Shown here: piece after piece, positions 8,881-16,353 of the stretch
Numbering within the stretch: position 1 is the first letter of the stretch
Layout of the letters: every line of letters starts with the position of its first letter
NCBI RefSeq assembly: GCF_026341825.1
Contig: NZ_JAPENY010000002.1
Span: forward strand, 1,893,001 to 1,957,000
Length of the DNA: 64,000 bases
From: Streptomyces sp. NBC_00620
GTDB lineage: Bacteria > Actinomycetota > Actinomycetes > Streptomycetales > Streptomycetaceae
Direction of reading: 5' to 3'
Notes under the pieces: model-generated
The model's input: only the letters and a program-made list of their open reading frames with translations
Told to the model about the DNA's origin: nothing
Database searches by the model: none
Program-made: the position numbers and the translations under genes

Positions 8881-9804
8881 TCACGCTCCCTTGCGCATGC
8901 CGCGGAGCTGCACGACATAGGCGATGACCATGGTGATCAGCCCCATGATGATGGCGACCGCCGCGGAGTAGTTGTGCTGCTGGCCGTTGAATGACAGCGA
9001 GTACGTGTAGTAGTTCGGCGTGAAGTCCGTGGTGATGGCGTTGCGCGCCAGCGGCCGCAGGATGCTCGGCTCGTTGAAGAGCTGGAAGCTGCCGATGATC
9101 GAGAAGATCGTCGCGATGACGAGGGCGCCGCGGATGGCCGGGAGCTTGATCGCGCTGATGATGCGGAACTGCCCGGCGCCGTCGATCTCCGCGGCCTCGT
9201 ACAGCGAGTTCGGGATGACCCGCAGCGCGGAGTAGAAGATCAGCATGTTGTAGCCGATGAACTCCCAGGTGACGATGTTGCCGATCGACGCCAGGACCAG
9301 GTCGGAGGAGAGCGGGTCGGGCAGGCTGACGTCGAAGGCCGAGTTGATGTCGCCCACCAGCCCGTACTTCGTGCCGTACATGAAGCCCCACATCAGGGTG
9401 GCGACCACGGCGGGCACGGCGTACGGCAGGAAGATCGTGATGCGGAAGAAGTCCGTGCCGTACAGGCGCCCGCTGTCCAGGGCGAGGGCGATCAGCAGGG
9501 CGATGCCGAGCATGATCGGCACCTGCACGGCCAGGAACAGCGCCACCCGTGTGAGGGAGGACCAGAACTGGTCGTCCTGCAGGGCCTGTTGGTAGTTGTC
9601 CAGACCGACGAAGCTCGTGCCGCCGATCAACTGGTCCCTGAAGAGGCTGAGGTAGATCGAGTACACGATCGGCGCCAGGAACACCAGGGCGAACACGGCC
9701 ACGAAGGGCCCGATGAACCCCCACCCCGTCCAGGAACGGCGGTCCCGTTTCGCCGGCGGCCGGTCGTGTCCTGATACCGCCGCAGGGGGCTGAAGCGTCG
9801 TCAT
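8881..9804 (-). CDS. MalF-type sugar ABC transporter permease
   Basis: Inner-membrane permease, about 307 residues, first gene of the galactan operon. A first span 'GFIGPFVAVFALVFLAPIVY' follows a basic N-terminus, and the EAA-type loop includes 'SLYEAAEIDGAGQFRI'. ATG at 9804 has a GAGGAA ribosome site; the reading from 9843 has no better signal. Transcription should start in the 9805-10003 gap, which carries two LacI-family operators. Confidence 0.9.
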   Translation of the reverse strand: MTTLQPPAAVSGHDRPPAKRDRRSWTGWGFIGPFVAVFALVFLAPIVYSIYLSLFRDQLIGGTSFVGLDNYQQALQDDQFWSSLTRVALFLAVQVPIMLGIALLIALALDSGRLYGTDFFRITIFLPYAVPAVVATLMWGFMYGTKYGLVGDINSAFDVSLPDPLSSDLVLASIGNIVTWEFIGYNMLIFYSALRVIPNSLYEAAEIDGAGQFRIISAIKLPAIRGALVIATIFSIIGSFQLFNEPSILRPLARNAITTDFTPNYYTYSLSFNGQQHNYSAAVAIIMGLITMVIAYVVQLRGMRKGA

Positions 9805-9851
9805 GTCGTTCCTCGCTCGTCCATCTCGGAACCGGCGTCGCACGGCGCCGC

Positions 9852-9869
9852 GATGTTTGCGTAAACATC
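9852..9869. promoter_or_regulatory. LacI-family operator, promoter-proximal to the permease operon
   Basis: GATGTTTGCGTAAACATC is an 18-bp palindrome with one central mismatch pair and the central CG typical of LacI-family sites. It lies 48 bp upstream of the MalF-type gene start and is a close copy of the second site at 9897. Confidence 0.75.
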
Positions 9870-9896
9870 TCGCCCCGGGATGAGCCGTGGGCTGTT

Positions 9897-9912
9897 ATGT
9901 TTACGTAAACAT
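9897..9912. promoter_or_regulatory. LacI-family operator, second copy
   Basis: ATGTTTACGTAAACAT is a perfect 16-bp palindrome, 44 bp centre-to-centre from the first operator. It lies between the divergent operon and the LacI regulator gene, so it can serve autoregulation and repression of the transport operon, possibly with looping between the sites. Confidence 0.78.
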
Positions 9913-10003
9913 CTGATGGCGGCATGTCTACACTGCCCCAATGTCGGTGGTCAAGAGTCGTCTGATGTAACGGCAATTGCGACTTGGGTAACAAGGGAGA
10001 CAG

Positions 10004-11089
10004 GTGGATACCGCGGACAGCGCCTCGGCGAGTACGGATCGGATACGCGTGCGCGCGGAGCAGCGGGCCGGGCGTCGCACTCAGCGGGTGTCCATGGCTG
10101 ATGTCGCCCAGCTGGCAGGCGTCTCCTCGCAGACCGTCTCCCGGGTGTCCAACGGTTACGCGGGCGTCAACGAAGAGACCCGGCGCCAGGTGCTCGCGGC
10201 CATGAAGGAGCTGGGCTACCGGCCCAACAGCGCCGCCCGGGCCCTCAAGCGCGGCGAATTCCGCACCATCGGTGTCATCACCTTCAACCTCTCCACCACG
10301 GGCAACATGCGCACCCTGGAGGCGATCGCCACCTCCGCGGCGCAGGAGGGCTACGCCGTCACGCTCCTGCCCGTCGCCGTGCCCACCCAGGACGAGGTGC
10401 GCGGCGCCTTCTCCCGGCTGGGCGAGCTCGCCGTCGACGCCGTCATCGCCATCATGGAGGTGCACCTCCTCGACGCGGCGACCATCTCCTTGCCACCCCA
10501 CGTCCAGGTCGTGGTCGCGGACTCGGACGCCGGTGACCGCTACAGCGTGGTCGACACCGACCAGGCCGGGGGAGCGCGTGCGGCCGTACGACACCTCCTG
10601 GACCTCGGGCACAGCACGATCTGGCATCTCGCCGGCCCCGAGGAGTCCTTCGCGGCGCAACGCCGTGAGGATGCCTGGCGCGCCGGACTCACCGAGGCGG
10701 GCTGTGTGCTGCCGCCCGTCGTGCGAGGCGACTGGTCGGCGGAGTCCGGCTACCGCGCGGGACTGCGGCTCGCCGACGAGAAGGCCTGTACGGCGGTTTT
10801 CGCCGCCAACGACCAGATGGCACTGGGCCTCTTGCGGGCCTTGCACGAGCGCGGCCGGAGAATCCCCGAAGACGTCAGCGTCATCGGCTTCGACGACATC
10901 CCCGAGGCCGGCTCCTTCCTGCCTCCCCTGACCACCGTCCACCAGGACTTCGCCGAAGTGGGACGTCTGTGTGTCGAGGGTGTTCTGCGGCGGATGCGGC
11001 ACAAGGGGGCGGAGCACGGCACCACGCTCGTACCCACGAAACTCGTGGTGCGCGACAGTACGGCGCCGGCTCCCGCTCCCGCTCCTTAG
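10004..11089 (+). CDS. LacI-family transcriptional regulator of the galactan operon
   Basis: DNA-binding repressor, 361 residues. The N-terminal LacI helix-turn-helix is textbook: 'VSMADVAQLAGVSSQTVSRVSNG' region followed by the hinge 'YRPNSAARALKRG'. A periplasmic-binding-type effector domain follows ('IGVITFNL', 'VVADSDAGDRYSVVDTDQAGGARAA', 'VIGFDDIPEAGSFLPPLTTVHQ'). GTG at 10004 has AAGGGAG upstream. It is divergent from the transport and glycosidase operon, with two palindromic operators between. The effector is probably a galacto-oligosaccharide (inferred). Confidence 0.9.
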   Translation: MDTADSASASTDRIRVRAEQRAGRRTQRVSMADVAQLAGVSSQTVSRVSNGYAGVNEETRRQVLAAMKELGYRPNSAARALKRGEFRTIGVITFNLSTTGNMRTLEAIATSAAQEGYAVTLLPVAVPTQDEVRGAFSRLGELAVDAVIAIMEVHLLDAATISLPPHVQVVVADSDAGDRYSVVDTDQAGGARAAVRHLLDLGHSTIWHLAGPEESFAAQRREDAWRAGLTEAGCVLPPVVRGDWSAESGYRAGLRLADEKACTAVFAANDQMALGLLRALHERGRRIPEDVSVIGFDDIPEAGSFLPPLTTVHQDFAEVGRLCVEGVLRRMRHKGAEHGTTLVPTKLVVRDSTAPAPAPAP

Positions 11090-11709
11090 TGTGGGGTGCG
11101 CCGCCGCGACGCTGAAGTGACGCTCGTGGCGGCTGTTTTGATGGAGTGTCAGGGCGGCTGGGGTCGGTCTTGGGCGTTGTGCCGGCCGGAGCCCGCGAAG
11201 GGGGCGAAGCGGCTGACGGTCGTCCGGAAGTTGTCCGGAGGCCGAGCGGAACGGGTGCGGGGCGGCGGTGCGTCGACATTGCCGCTGCCCCTGCCGCGGC
11301 TCTGACGTGGCGGTGAGCCCGCCGCTCCTTCCGCCGCGGTGAATCCCCGGCTCGCACCGTCGCCCGCTATCTGAAGCCGGTCATCGCTCGGTCGCCCATC
11401 GCCGCGAGGGCGGTGGCCGGTTCGGGGGCGCCCCTATGCCGCGAGCCCCTTCAGGCGTGCCTGACAGTGTCCGCCGCCCCCGGGTAAAGAGCCCGTCATG
11501 AAATACGCGTCACCTACCTTGACACCATACCTACTAAGAAGGTTTCTTGGTCTCAAGGGCGACCGGACGTGAAAAGGGAACATTCCGCAACGGGACCGCG
11601 GAAGAGCCTCGCTTCGGCCGATCGCACACATCCTTCACGCCCCGCTCCGCACCAGCCCGTCGACCGGGCGGTCGTGCACGGTTGGGCACCGGACAACGGA
11701 GGACCCGCG
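11090..11709. other. 620-bp intergenic region
   Basis: No convincing gene on either strand; the short ORFs lack ribosome sites and family motifs. A TTGACA hexamer (11519-11524) lies within two direct ACCTAC copies (11512-11517, 11529-11534), which could be a promoter with an activator or repressor site for the bicupin gene. No good -10 hexamer stands at the right spacing. An upstream in-frame ATG (11569) would extend the cupin but has no conserved sequence. Confidence 0.35.
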
Positions 11710-12561
11710 ATGAAGATCGCTCCGTTCGACGAGAACGCGTTCAAGATGGACCACCCCAGGGGGACGGTCTCGTTCAACTACCTGCTCATGGGCGACCGGA
11801 GCAGGCCCATGGACAACTACCGCTACATCCTGGGCCGTCAGGAGGCCGATTTCCTGATGCCCCGGCACTGCCACACCTTCGAGCAGATCCGTCTGCCGCT
11901 GGTCGGCGACATGAACCTGGGCGAGCAGGGCATCCTGCGCGAGGGCGAGGTCGGCTACTTCCCCGAGGGCCAGACCTACGGCCCGCAGGACGACCCGCTG
12001 ACCGACCCCAAGCAGCTGCAGCTCGTGCTCCAGTTCGCCGGCGCCTCCGCGCTCGGCATGGGCGCCGGCCGGGGACGCGGCCCGGACAACAAGGAGGCCC
12101 AGGCCGAACACCGCGCGGTCCGCGAGCAGCGGTTCCCCAAGCCGCGCTACAACGGCGTGGTCATCAGCAACCCGGACCACCTCAACTGGCTGCCGCTGGC
12201 GGGCTGGCCGGGCGTCAAGCGCAAGCCCGTCGGCACCTACACCGAGCGGGAGTTCTGGATCGAGTTCCTCAAGATCGACGCCGGCGCCGAATGGGTGTCG
12301 CAGAGTGAGGACGCCCGCCGTCTGACAGTCGTCCTGTCGGGCGCGGGCACCATCGAGGACACCCCGGTCGCCAAGCTCGGCGCGGTGGACGCCGACCCCG
12401 GGGACAAGGTCCGCTTCACGGCCACCGAGGAACTGATCCTCTTCACCGTCGGCCTGCCCCCGATCCAGCAGCCCGTCGAGCCCGACGACGACAAGTTCGT
12501 CACCTCCTACACCGACGGCGGCATCCGGTTCGAGAACCCGAAGGACGCCGCCGACGGCTGA
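11710..12561 (+). CDS. Bicupin-type protein of unknown function
   Basis: Soluble protein of 283 residues with two cupin-like halves. The first has 'DFLMPRHCHTFEQIRLPLVGDMNLGE' and the glycine-containing turn 'GEVGYFPEGQTYGPQ', matching the metal-site HxH pattern of cupins. The second half ('FLKIDAGAEW...LTVVLSGAGTIED') looks like a degenerate cupin. ATG at 11710 has GGAGG 7 nt upstream, which favours it over the longer in-frame reading. It is followed by an HbpS/GlcG gene and an ABC importer in the same direction, so it may act on the imported compound. Reaction unknown. Confidence 0.7.
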   Translation: MKIAPFDENAFKMDHPRGTVSFNYLLMGDRSRPMDNYRYILGRQEADFLMPRHCHTFEQIRLPLVGDMNLGEQGILREGEVGYFPEGQTYGPQDDPLTDPKQLQLVLQFAGASALGMGAGRGRGPDNKEAQAEHRAVREQRFPKPRYNGVVISNPDHLNWLPLAGWPGVKRKPVGTYTEREFWIEFLKIDAGAEWVSQSEDARRLTVVLSGAGTIEDTPVAKLGAVDADPGDKVRFTATEELILFTVGLPPIQQPVEPDDDKFVTSYTDGGIRFENPKDAADG

Positions 12562-12744
12562 GTCCGGCCGCACGCCGACGCAGGCCGAAGGCACTTTCAC
12601 CGCCTCTTGAGAACCCACCTCCGATGTGGCGAACACCGTCCTCCCCCGGTGCGCGCGTCGGGAAGGCGCTCGCCTCCCACGCGAAGAGCGCCCCTGCTCG
12701 ATCCCACCACTCCCCTCACCGGCAAGACACAAGGAGCGACAGAC

Positions 12745-13176
12745 ATGAGTGGACTGAGCGTGACCCAGGCTTCGGAAATCGTGGACGCGGCACTGAGCCA
12801 CGCACGTGAGCTGGGCCTGCGTCCCCTGACGGTCACCGTGCTCGACCTGGGCGGTCACCCGAAGGTCGTCAAGCGCGAGGACGGTGCGGGCATCCTGCGC
12901 CCGCAGATCGCCCACGCCAAGGCATGGGGCTCCCTGGGCACCGGCCAAGGCGGCGCCGTCGGAGCCCGCCACGCCACCCGCGACCCGGCCTTCTTCGCGG
13001 CGCTGGCCTCGATCTCCGAGGGGCGGATCGCCTCGTCCAAAGGCGGCGTGCTGATCCGGGACGAGCACGGCGAACTGCTCGGCGCGGTCGGTGTCAGTGG
13101 CGACCGGCCCGACAACGACGAGGCCGTCGCCGTCTTCGGCGTGGAGAAGGCCGGCCTGGTCGCCGACGCGGGCTGA
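12745..13176 (+). CDS. HbpS/GlcG family (heme-binding-like) protein
   Basis: Small protein of 143 residues of the GlcG/HbpS (DUF336) family: 'GLRPLTVTVLDLGGHPKVVKRED' at the start and 'SSKGGVLIRDEHGELLGAVGVSGDRPDNDEAVA' near the end. The family includes the Streptomyces heme-binding sensor protein HbpS and glycolate-locus GlcG proteins; many members are accessory proteins of catabolic operons. No signal peptide is seen, unlike HbpS itself, so a cytoplasmic role is likelier. ATG at 12745 follows AAGGAG. Confidence 0.8.
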   Translation: MSGLSVTQASEIVDAALSHARELGLRPLTVTVLDLGGHPKVVKREDGAGILRPQIAHAKAWGSLGTGQGGAVGARHATRDPAFFAALASISEGRIASSKGGVLIRDEHGELLGAVGVSGDRPDNDEAVAVFGVEKAGLVADAG

Positions 13177-13341
13177 CCGCACTGCCCCTGGCCGGGCGCC
13201 CCATATCCCGACGGCATCGAACTCGCCGTACGAACCACGCCTTTCGGCAGTGAAGAGAAGTTCTAACCGCCTCTTGCTCGGCCCACAGGGCACCACTGGC
13301 TTCCATGACCGGCAATTTCAGGGGAAGTGCCGCAGGTCGGG

Positions 13342-13366
13342 GTTCCGAATTCCTCGAATTCCGAAC
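13342..13366. repeat. Imperfect palindrome containing two GAATTC cores
   Basis: A 25-bp dyad opens with GTTCCGAATTCC, closes with CGAATTCCGAAC, and has few internal mismatches. It lies 67-91 bp upstream of the ABC binding-protein start, a plausible operator position. Confidence 0.4.
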
Positions 13367-13390
13367 CAAGCCGTGTGGGAGTCCGAGAGC

Positions 13391-13432
13391 CGCGAGACCG
13401 GGACCTGAAGAGTCGCGAGATAGGGACCTGAA
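13391..13432 (+). repeat. Tandem 19-bp repeat abutting the start codon
   Basis: CGCGAGACCGGGACCTGAA (13391-13409) recurs as CGCGAGATAGGGACCTGAA (13414-13432), 17 of 19 identical at a period of 23 bp. The second copy ends one base before the ATG and contains the only ribosome-site-like GGGA. It could be a local duplication or a translation-control or operator element. Confidence 0.55.
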
Positions 13433-14491
13433 ATGAACAACCGAAGCAGCGTCGCTTCATCGAAAGTACTGTCCGGCACCGTGAGACGGCGCATGGGCGG
13501 GATCACGGCGGCGATCGCGCTGACGGCGGCCGCGGGTTGCGCGGGCAACACCAATCCCGGTGCGGGTGAACAGATCACCGTGTCGGTCTCGATAGCGGCG
13601 CCTGCGAATGCCCCGATCTTCCTTGCCGACGAACTCGGCTATTTCGAGGACGAGGGCCTCGACGTCAAGGTGCAGATCATCGCGAACGCCAGCCTGCAGA
13701 TCGCCACCGGCAAGGTGCAGTACGGCGCCGTCAACACTTCCACGGTGATCCAGGCGGCGGCGCAGGACACCAAACTGCAGCAGATCTGTGTGACCCAGGT
13801 GGACCCCTCCTACATCCTCGCGGTGAGCGACGTGGCATGGGAGCGGAACAACATGAACGACTCCATGTCGCTCAAGGAGATGCTGGCGGCCCTGGAGGGC
13901 GAGAACATCACGGCGATCGGCGGCCGCACCGTCAATCCCGGTGCGAAATTGCTGGAGAGCCTGCTGAAGAAGGAGGGCCTCCCCGCGGAGTCGATCGGCG
14001 TGCTCTCGCAGGCCAGCACCGCCGCGTCGACAGCCGCGTTCCAGAAGGGCCAAGTGGGCCTGGTCTTCCAGCCGCAGCCGATCCCCGACCAGGTTCTCTC
14101 GGTGGCGCCCGGCCGCATCATCTACGACACCGGGAGCTCCGATCTCTTCTCCGAACTGAACGGGGTCTCCTGGTCGGGAATCGGTTCCTCGACGACCTAC
14201 GCCGCCGAGCATCCCGACATCAGCGAGAAGATCTGCAACGCCATCGGCAAGGCCAACAACTACCTGGACGAGAAGCCCGAAGAGGCCGCGAAGACCCTGC
14301 ACAAGGACATGAACTCCTTCGACGAGAAAGTCCTCGCGGACAGCATGGAGACCTACAAGTGGGCCAAGGACGCGGCCATGAGCGAGGAGCAGTTCGCCAA
14401 GAGCGTCGAAGTCCTCGCCGAACTCGGCATGTTCGAGCAGCCGTCCGCGGAAGTGCTCGACGGTGCCTACACGGCGGACTACCAGAAGTGA
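13433..14491 (+). CDS. Nitrate/sulfonate/taurine-type ABC transporter binding lipoprotein
   Basis: Substrate-binding protein of the SsuA/TauA/THI5 (NMT1) fold, 352 residues. A signal peptide ends in a lipobox around 'TAAAGCAG'. Characteristic segments are 'NAPIFLADELGYFEDEGLDVKVQII', 'IATGKVQYGAVNTSTVIQAAAQ' and the C-terminal 'FEQPSAEVLDGAYTADYQK'. The ATPase and permease follow directly. The ligand is not deducible; the family imports sulfonates, nitrate, pyrimidine precursors and aromatic acids. The ribosome site is weak (GGGACCTGAA). Confidence 0.88.
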   Translation: MNNRSSVASSKVLSGTVRRRMGGITAAIALTAAAGCAGNTNPGAGEQITVSVSIAAPANAPIFLADELGYFEDEGLDVKVQIIANASLQIATGKVQYGAVNTSTVIQAAAQDTKLQQICVTQVDPSYILAVSDVAWERNNMNDSMSLKEMLAALEGENITAIGGRTVNPGAKLLESLLKKEGLPAESIGVLSQASTAASTAAFQKGQVGLVFQPQPIPDQVLSVAPGRIIYDTGSSDLFSELNGVSWSGIGSSTTYAAEHPDISEKICNAIGKANNYLDEKPEEAAKTLHKDMNSFDEKVLADSMETYKWAKDAAMSEEQFAKSVEVLAELGMFEQPSAEVLDGAYTADYQK

Positions 14492-14554
14492 ACCGGTGCG
14501 GAACGTCCGCACAGTTTGTGCTGACGCCGGGACAGGGACGAGTCGGAGGAAATG

Positions 14555-15358
14555 ATGCAGGATCTCGGTACTGAGCGGCCGGCGGTGATCCTCGGAGATC
14601 TCACGCACCGGTTCGTGACTCCGGGTGGAGAGATGATGGACGTCCTCCAGGACGTGTCCGTCACGGTCCGCGAGAAAGAGTTCTTCACGGTCGTCGGACC
14701 CAGCGGATGCGGAAAGAGCACCCTGCTGAACATCGCGTCCGGTCTGCTCCAGCCGACCGACGGGACCATACGGTGCCTCAAGGGCGACCGGGAGTTGCAG
14801 AAGCTGGAGATCGGATACATCACCCAGGACTCCAATCTCTTCCCCTGGTTCACCGTGATCGAGAACATCATGATGCCGCTGGAGATCCGCAGGATTCCCA
14901 AACCGGAGCGGGTCGAGCGCGCCAGGGAATGGATCAAGATCGTCGGCCTGGAAGGCTTCGAGAACCACTATCCGCGGCAGTTGTCCGGCGGTATGCAGAA
15001 ACGCTGCTCCATCGCCCGCACCATGGTCTACGAGCCCGAAGTACTGCTCATGGACGAACCCTTCGGCGCGCTCGACGCGATCACGAAGCAGACGATGCAG
15101 AAGACCGTTCTGGACCTGTGGCAGCGCCGTCAGACCTCGGTCATCTTCATCACCCACGACCTGACCGAGGCGATCGCCCTCTCGGACCGCGTCGCCGTCA
15201 TGACGGGCCGCCCCGGCCGGATCCGGCGGACGGTGGACATTCCCCTCGCACGGCCCAGGGACGTCTACAACATCACGGACCAGACGGGCTTTCAGGAACT
15301 GCGGCAGGAGCTGTGGAGCCTCCTCGAATCCGACATCGAGACCGACCTCAAGGCCTGA
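14555..15358 (+). CDS. ABC transporter ATPase, SsuB/TauB type
   Basis: Nucleotide-binding subunit of about 267 residues. Walker A is 'VGPSGCGKST', the signature 'LSGGMQKR' and Walker B 'VLLMDEPFGALD', followed by a switch histidine in 'FITHDLTEA'. Of two adjacent ATGs, 14555 sits 5 nt from GGAGG and is preferred over 14552. It is flanked by the binding protein and the permease, forming a complete importer. Confidence 0.92.
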   Translation: MQDLGTERPAVILGDLTHRFVTPGGEMMDVLQDVSVTVREKEFFTVVGPSGCGKSTLLNIASGLLQPTDGTIRCLKGDRELQKLEIGYITQDSNLFPWFTVIENIMMPLEIRRIPKPERVERAREWIKIVGLEGFENHYPRQLSGGMQKRCSIARTMVYEPEVLLMDEPFGALDAITKQTMQKTVLDLWQRRQTSVIFITHDLTEAIALSDRVAVMTGRPGRIRRTVDIPLARPRDVYNITDQTGFQELRQELWSLLESDIETDLKA

Positions 15359-15374
15359 GCAGAAGGAGAGCACG

Positions 15375-16214
15375 ATGGCTGTCGTCGGCGATCACGAACC
15401 ACTCACCATGCGAGGGGGCCGGGTGGTCCGGCCGAAGAATTCCAAGGGGCGTCCTCGCGGACGTCACGGCACGAAGATCATGCTCGGGCAGTTCGGCATC
15501 GTGCTGCTGTTCCTGGGGGTCTGGCAGCTCCTCAGCGGCCGCGTGATCGACTACTTCCTCATCAGCAACCCGGTCGACGTCGTGGTCAAGCTGTACAACG
15601 TCCTCGGGGACAGTGCGATGCACGGCCACATCATGGCCACCGCCCAGGAGTTGGTGCTGGGGTGGGCGCTCGGCGCGTCCGCGGGTGCCGTGGTGGGCTG
15701 GGCCCTCGGCGCGGCCAAGACCGCCGGCGAGATCATGGAGCCGATCCTCAACGCGATCAACGGGATCCCCAAGGTCGCCCTCGCACCGATGATGCTGCTC
15801 TGGTTCGGTCTCGGCATGGGGTCGAAGATCGCGATCGCCAGCATGATCGTGTTCTTCCTCGTCTTCTTCAACGTTTACGCGGGCATGCGTAATGTGCCGA
15901 AACCGCTGGTCGAGGTGGCTCGCGCCATGGGCGCGTCGCGCATGTTCGTGGTGCGCAAGGTGGTTCTGCCCTCCGTCAGCGTTCCGCTGTTCGCCGGGCT
16001 GAAGGCCGGTGTGTCGTTCGCGATGATCGGCGTCATCGCCGGCGAGTTCATCTCGGCGGACAAGGGCCTCGGCTACTACTCCATGACCTCGACCCAGCAG
16101 TTCGACCCGTCCGGACTGTTCGCCGCGCTGGTGATCATCGTGGCGATGGTGGTGTTCGGGAGTTCGCTGATCGGTGTCTTCGAGCGCCGGGCGCTGAAGT
16201 GGCAGCGCGACTGA
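15375..16214 (+). CDS. ABC transporter permease, SsuC/TauC type
   Basis: Inner-membrane permease, 279 residues with about six spans. The EAA loop 'VEVARAMGASRMFVVRKVVLPS' is typical of the sulfonate/nitrate family. The N-terminal 25 residues are basic and cytoplasmic. It follows the ATPase by 16 bp with a good AGAAGGAGAGCACG ribosome-site region. A strong hairpin 19 nt after the stop probably closes the transcription unit. Confidence 0.9.
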   Translation: MAVVGDHEPLTMRGGRVVRPKNSKGRPRGRHGTKIMLGQFGIVLLFLGVWQLLSGRVIDYFLISNPVDVVVKLYNVLGDSAMHGHIMATAQELVLGWALGASAGAVVGWALGAAKTAGEIMEPILNAINGIPKVALAPMMLLWFGLGMGSKIAIASMIVFFLVFFNVYAGMRNVPKPLVEVARAMGASRMFVVRKVVLPSVSVPLFAGLKAGVSFAMIGVIAGEFISADKGLGYYSMTSTQQFDPSGLFAALVIIVAMVVFGSSLIGVFERRALKWQRD

Positions 16215-16232
16215 CCGGGTGACGCAGCCGAG

Positions 16233-16268
16233 GGAGCCCGGGGGCCGTGGAGCGGCCTGCCGGGCTCC
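16233..16268 (+). terminator. Hairpin terminator after the ABC permease gene
   Basis: GGAGCCCG (16233-16240) pairs with CGGGCTCC (16261-16268), and an inner stem GGCCG/CGGCC closes a small loop. There is no T-tract, as is common for Streptomyces terminators. Confidence 0.6.
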
Positions 16269-16314
16269 GACAGGGCCCGTAGGGAAGAACACAGAGACAC
16301 TGGGAGAGGGTCGT

Positions 16315-16353
16315 ATGCCTTCCTGGGCGCCGAGTTGCGGGGGCGCGGAATGA
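16315..16353 (+). CDS. 12-codon leader ORF coupled to the MFS exporter gene
   Basis: Short ORF encoding MPSWAPSCGGAE, preceded by GGGAGAGGG four nt before its ATG, the best ribosome site in the region. Its TGA overlaps the ATG of the exporter gene (ATGA at 16350-16353), and the exporter start itself has only a weak site. This is the layout of translational coupling or leader-peptide control. No similarity to a known leader is recognised, and it could simply be a re-initiation device. Confidence 0.4.
   Translation: MPSWAPSCGGAE

Noticed and set aside
8873..11017. 714-residue minus-strand frame across the permease, operators and LacI gene
   Set aside because: It crosses an intergenic operator region and is out of frame with the MalF-type gene; a chance open frame.
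11519..11547. TTGACA at 11519 as a full promoter
   Set aside because: No acceptable -10 hexamer at 16-19 bp spacing, so only a possible -35 is noted within the intergenic entry.
11635..13296. 553-residue minus-strand frame over the cupin and HbpS genes
   Set aside because: Antisense to two genes with good ribosome sites and family motifs.
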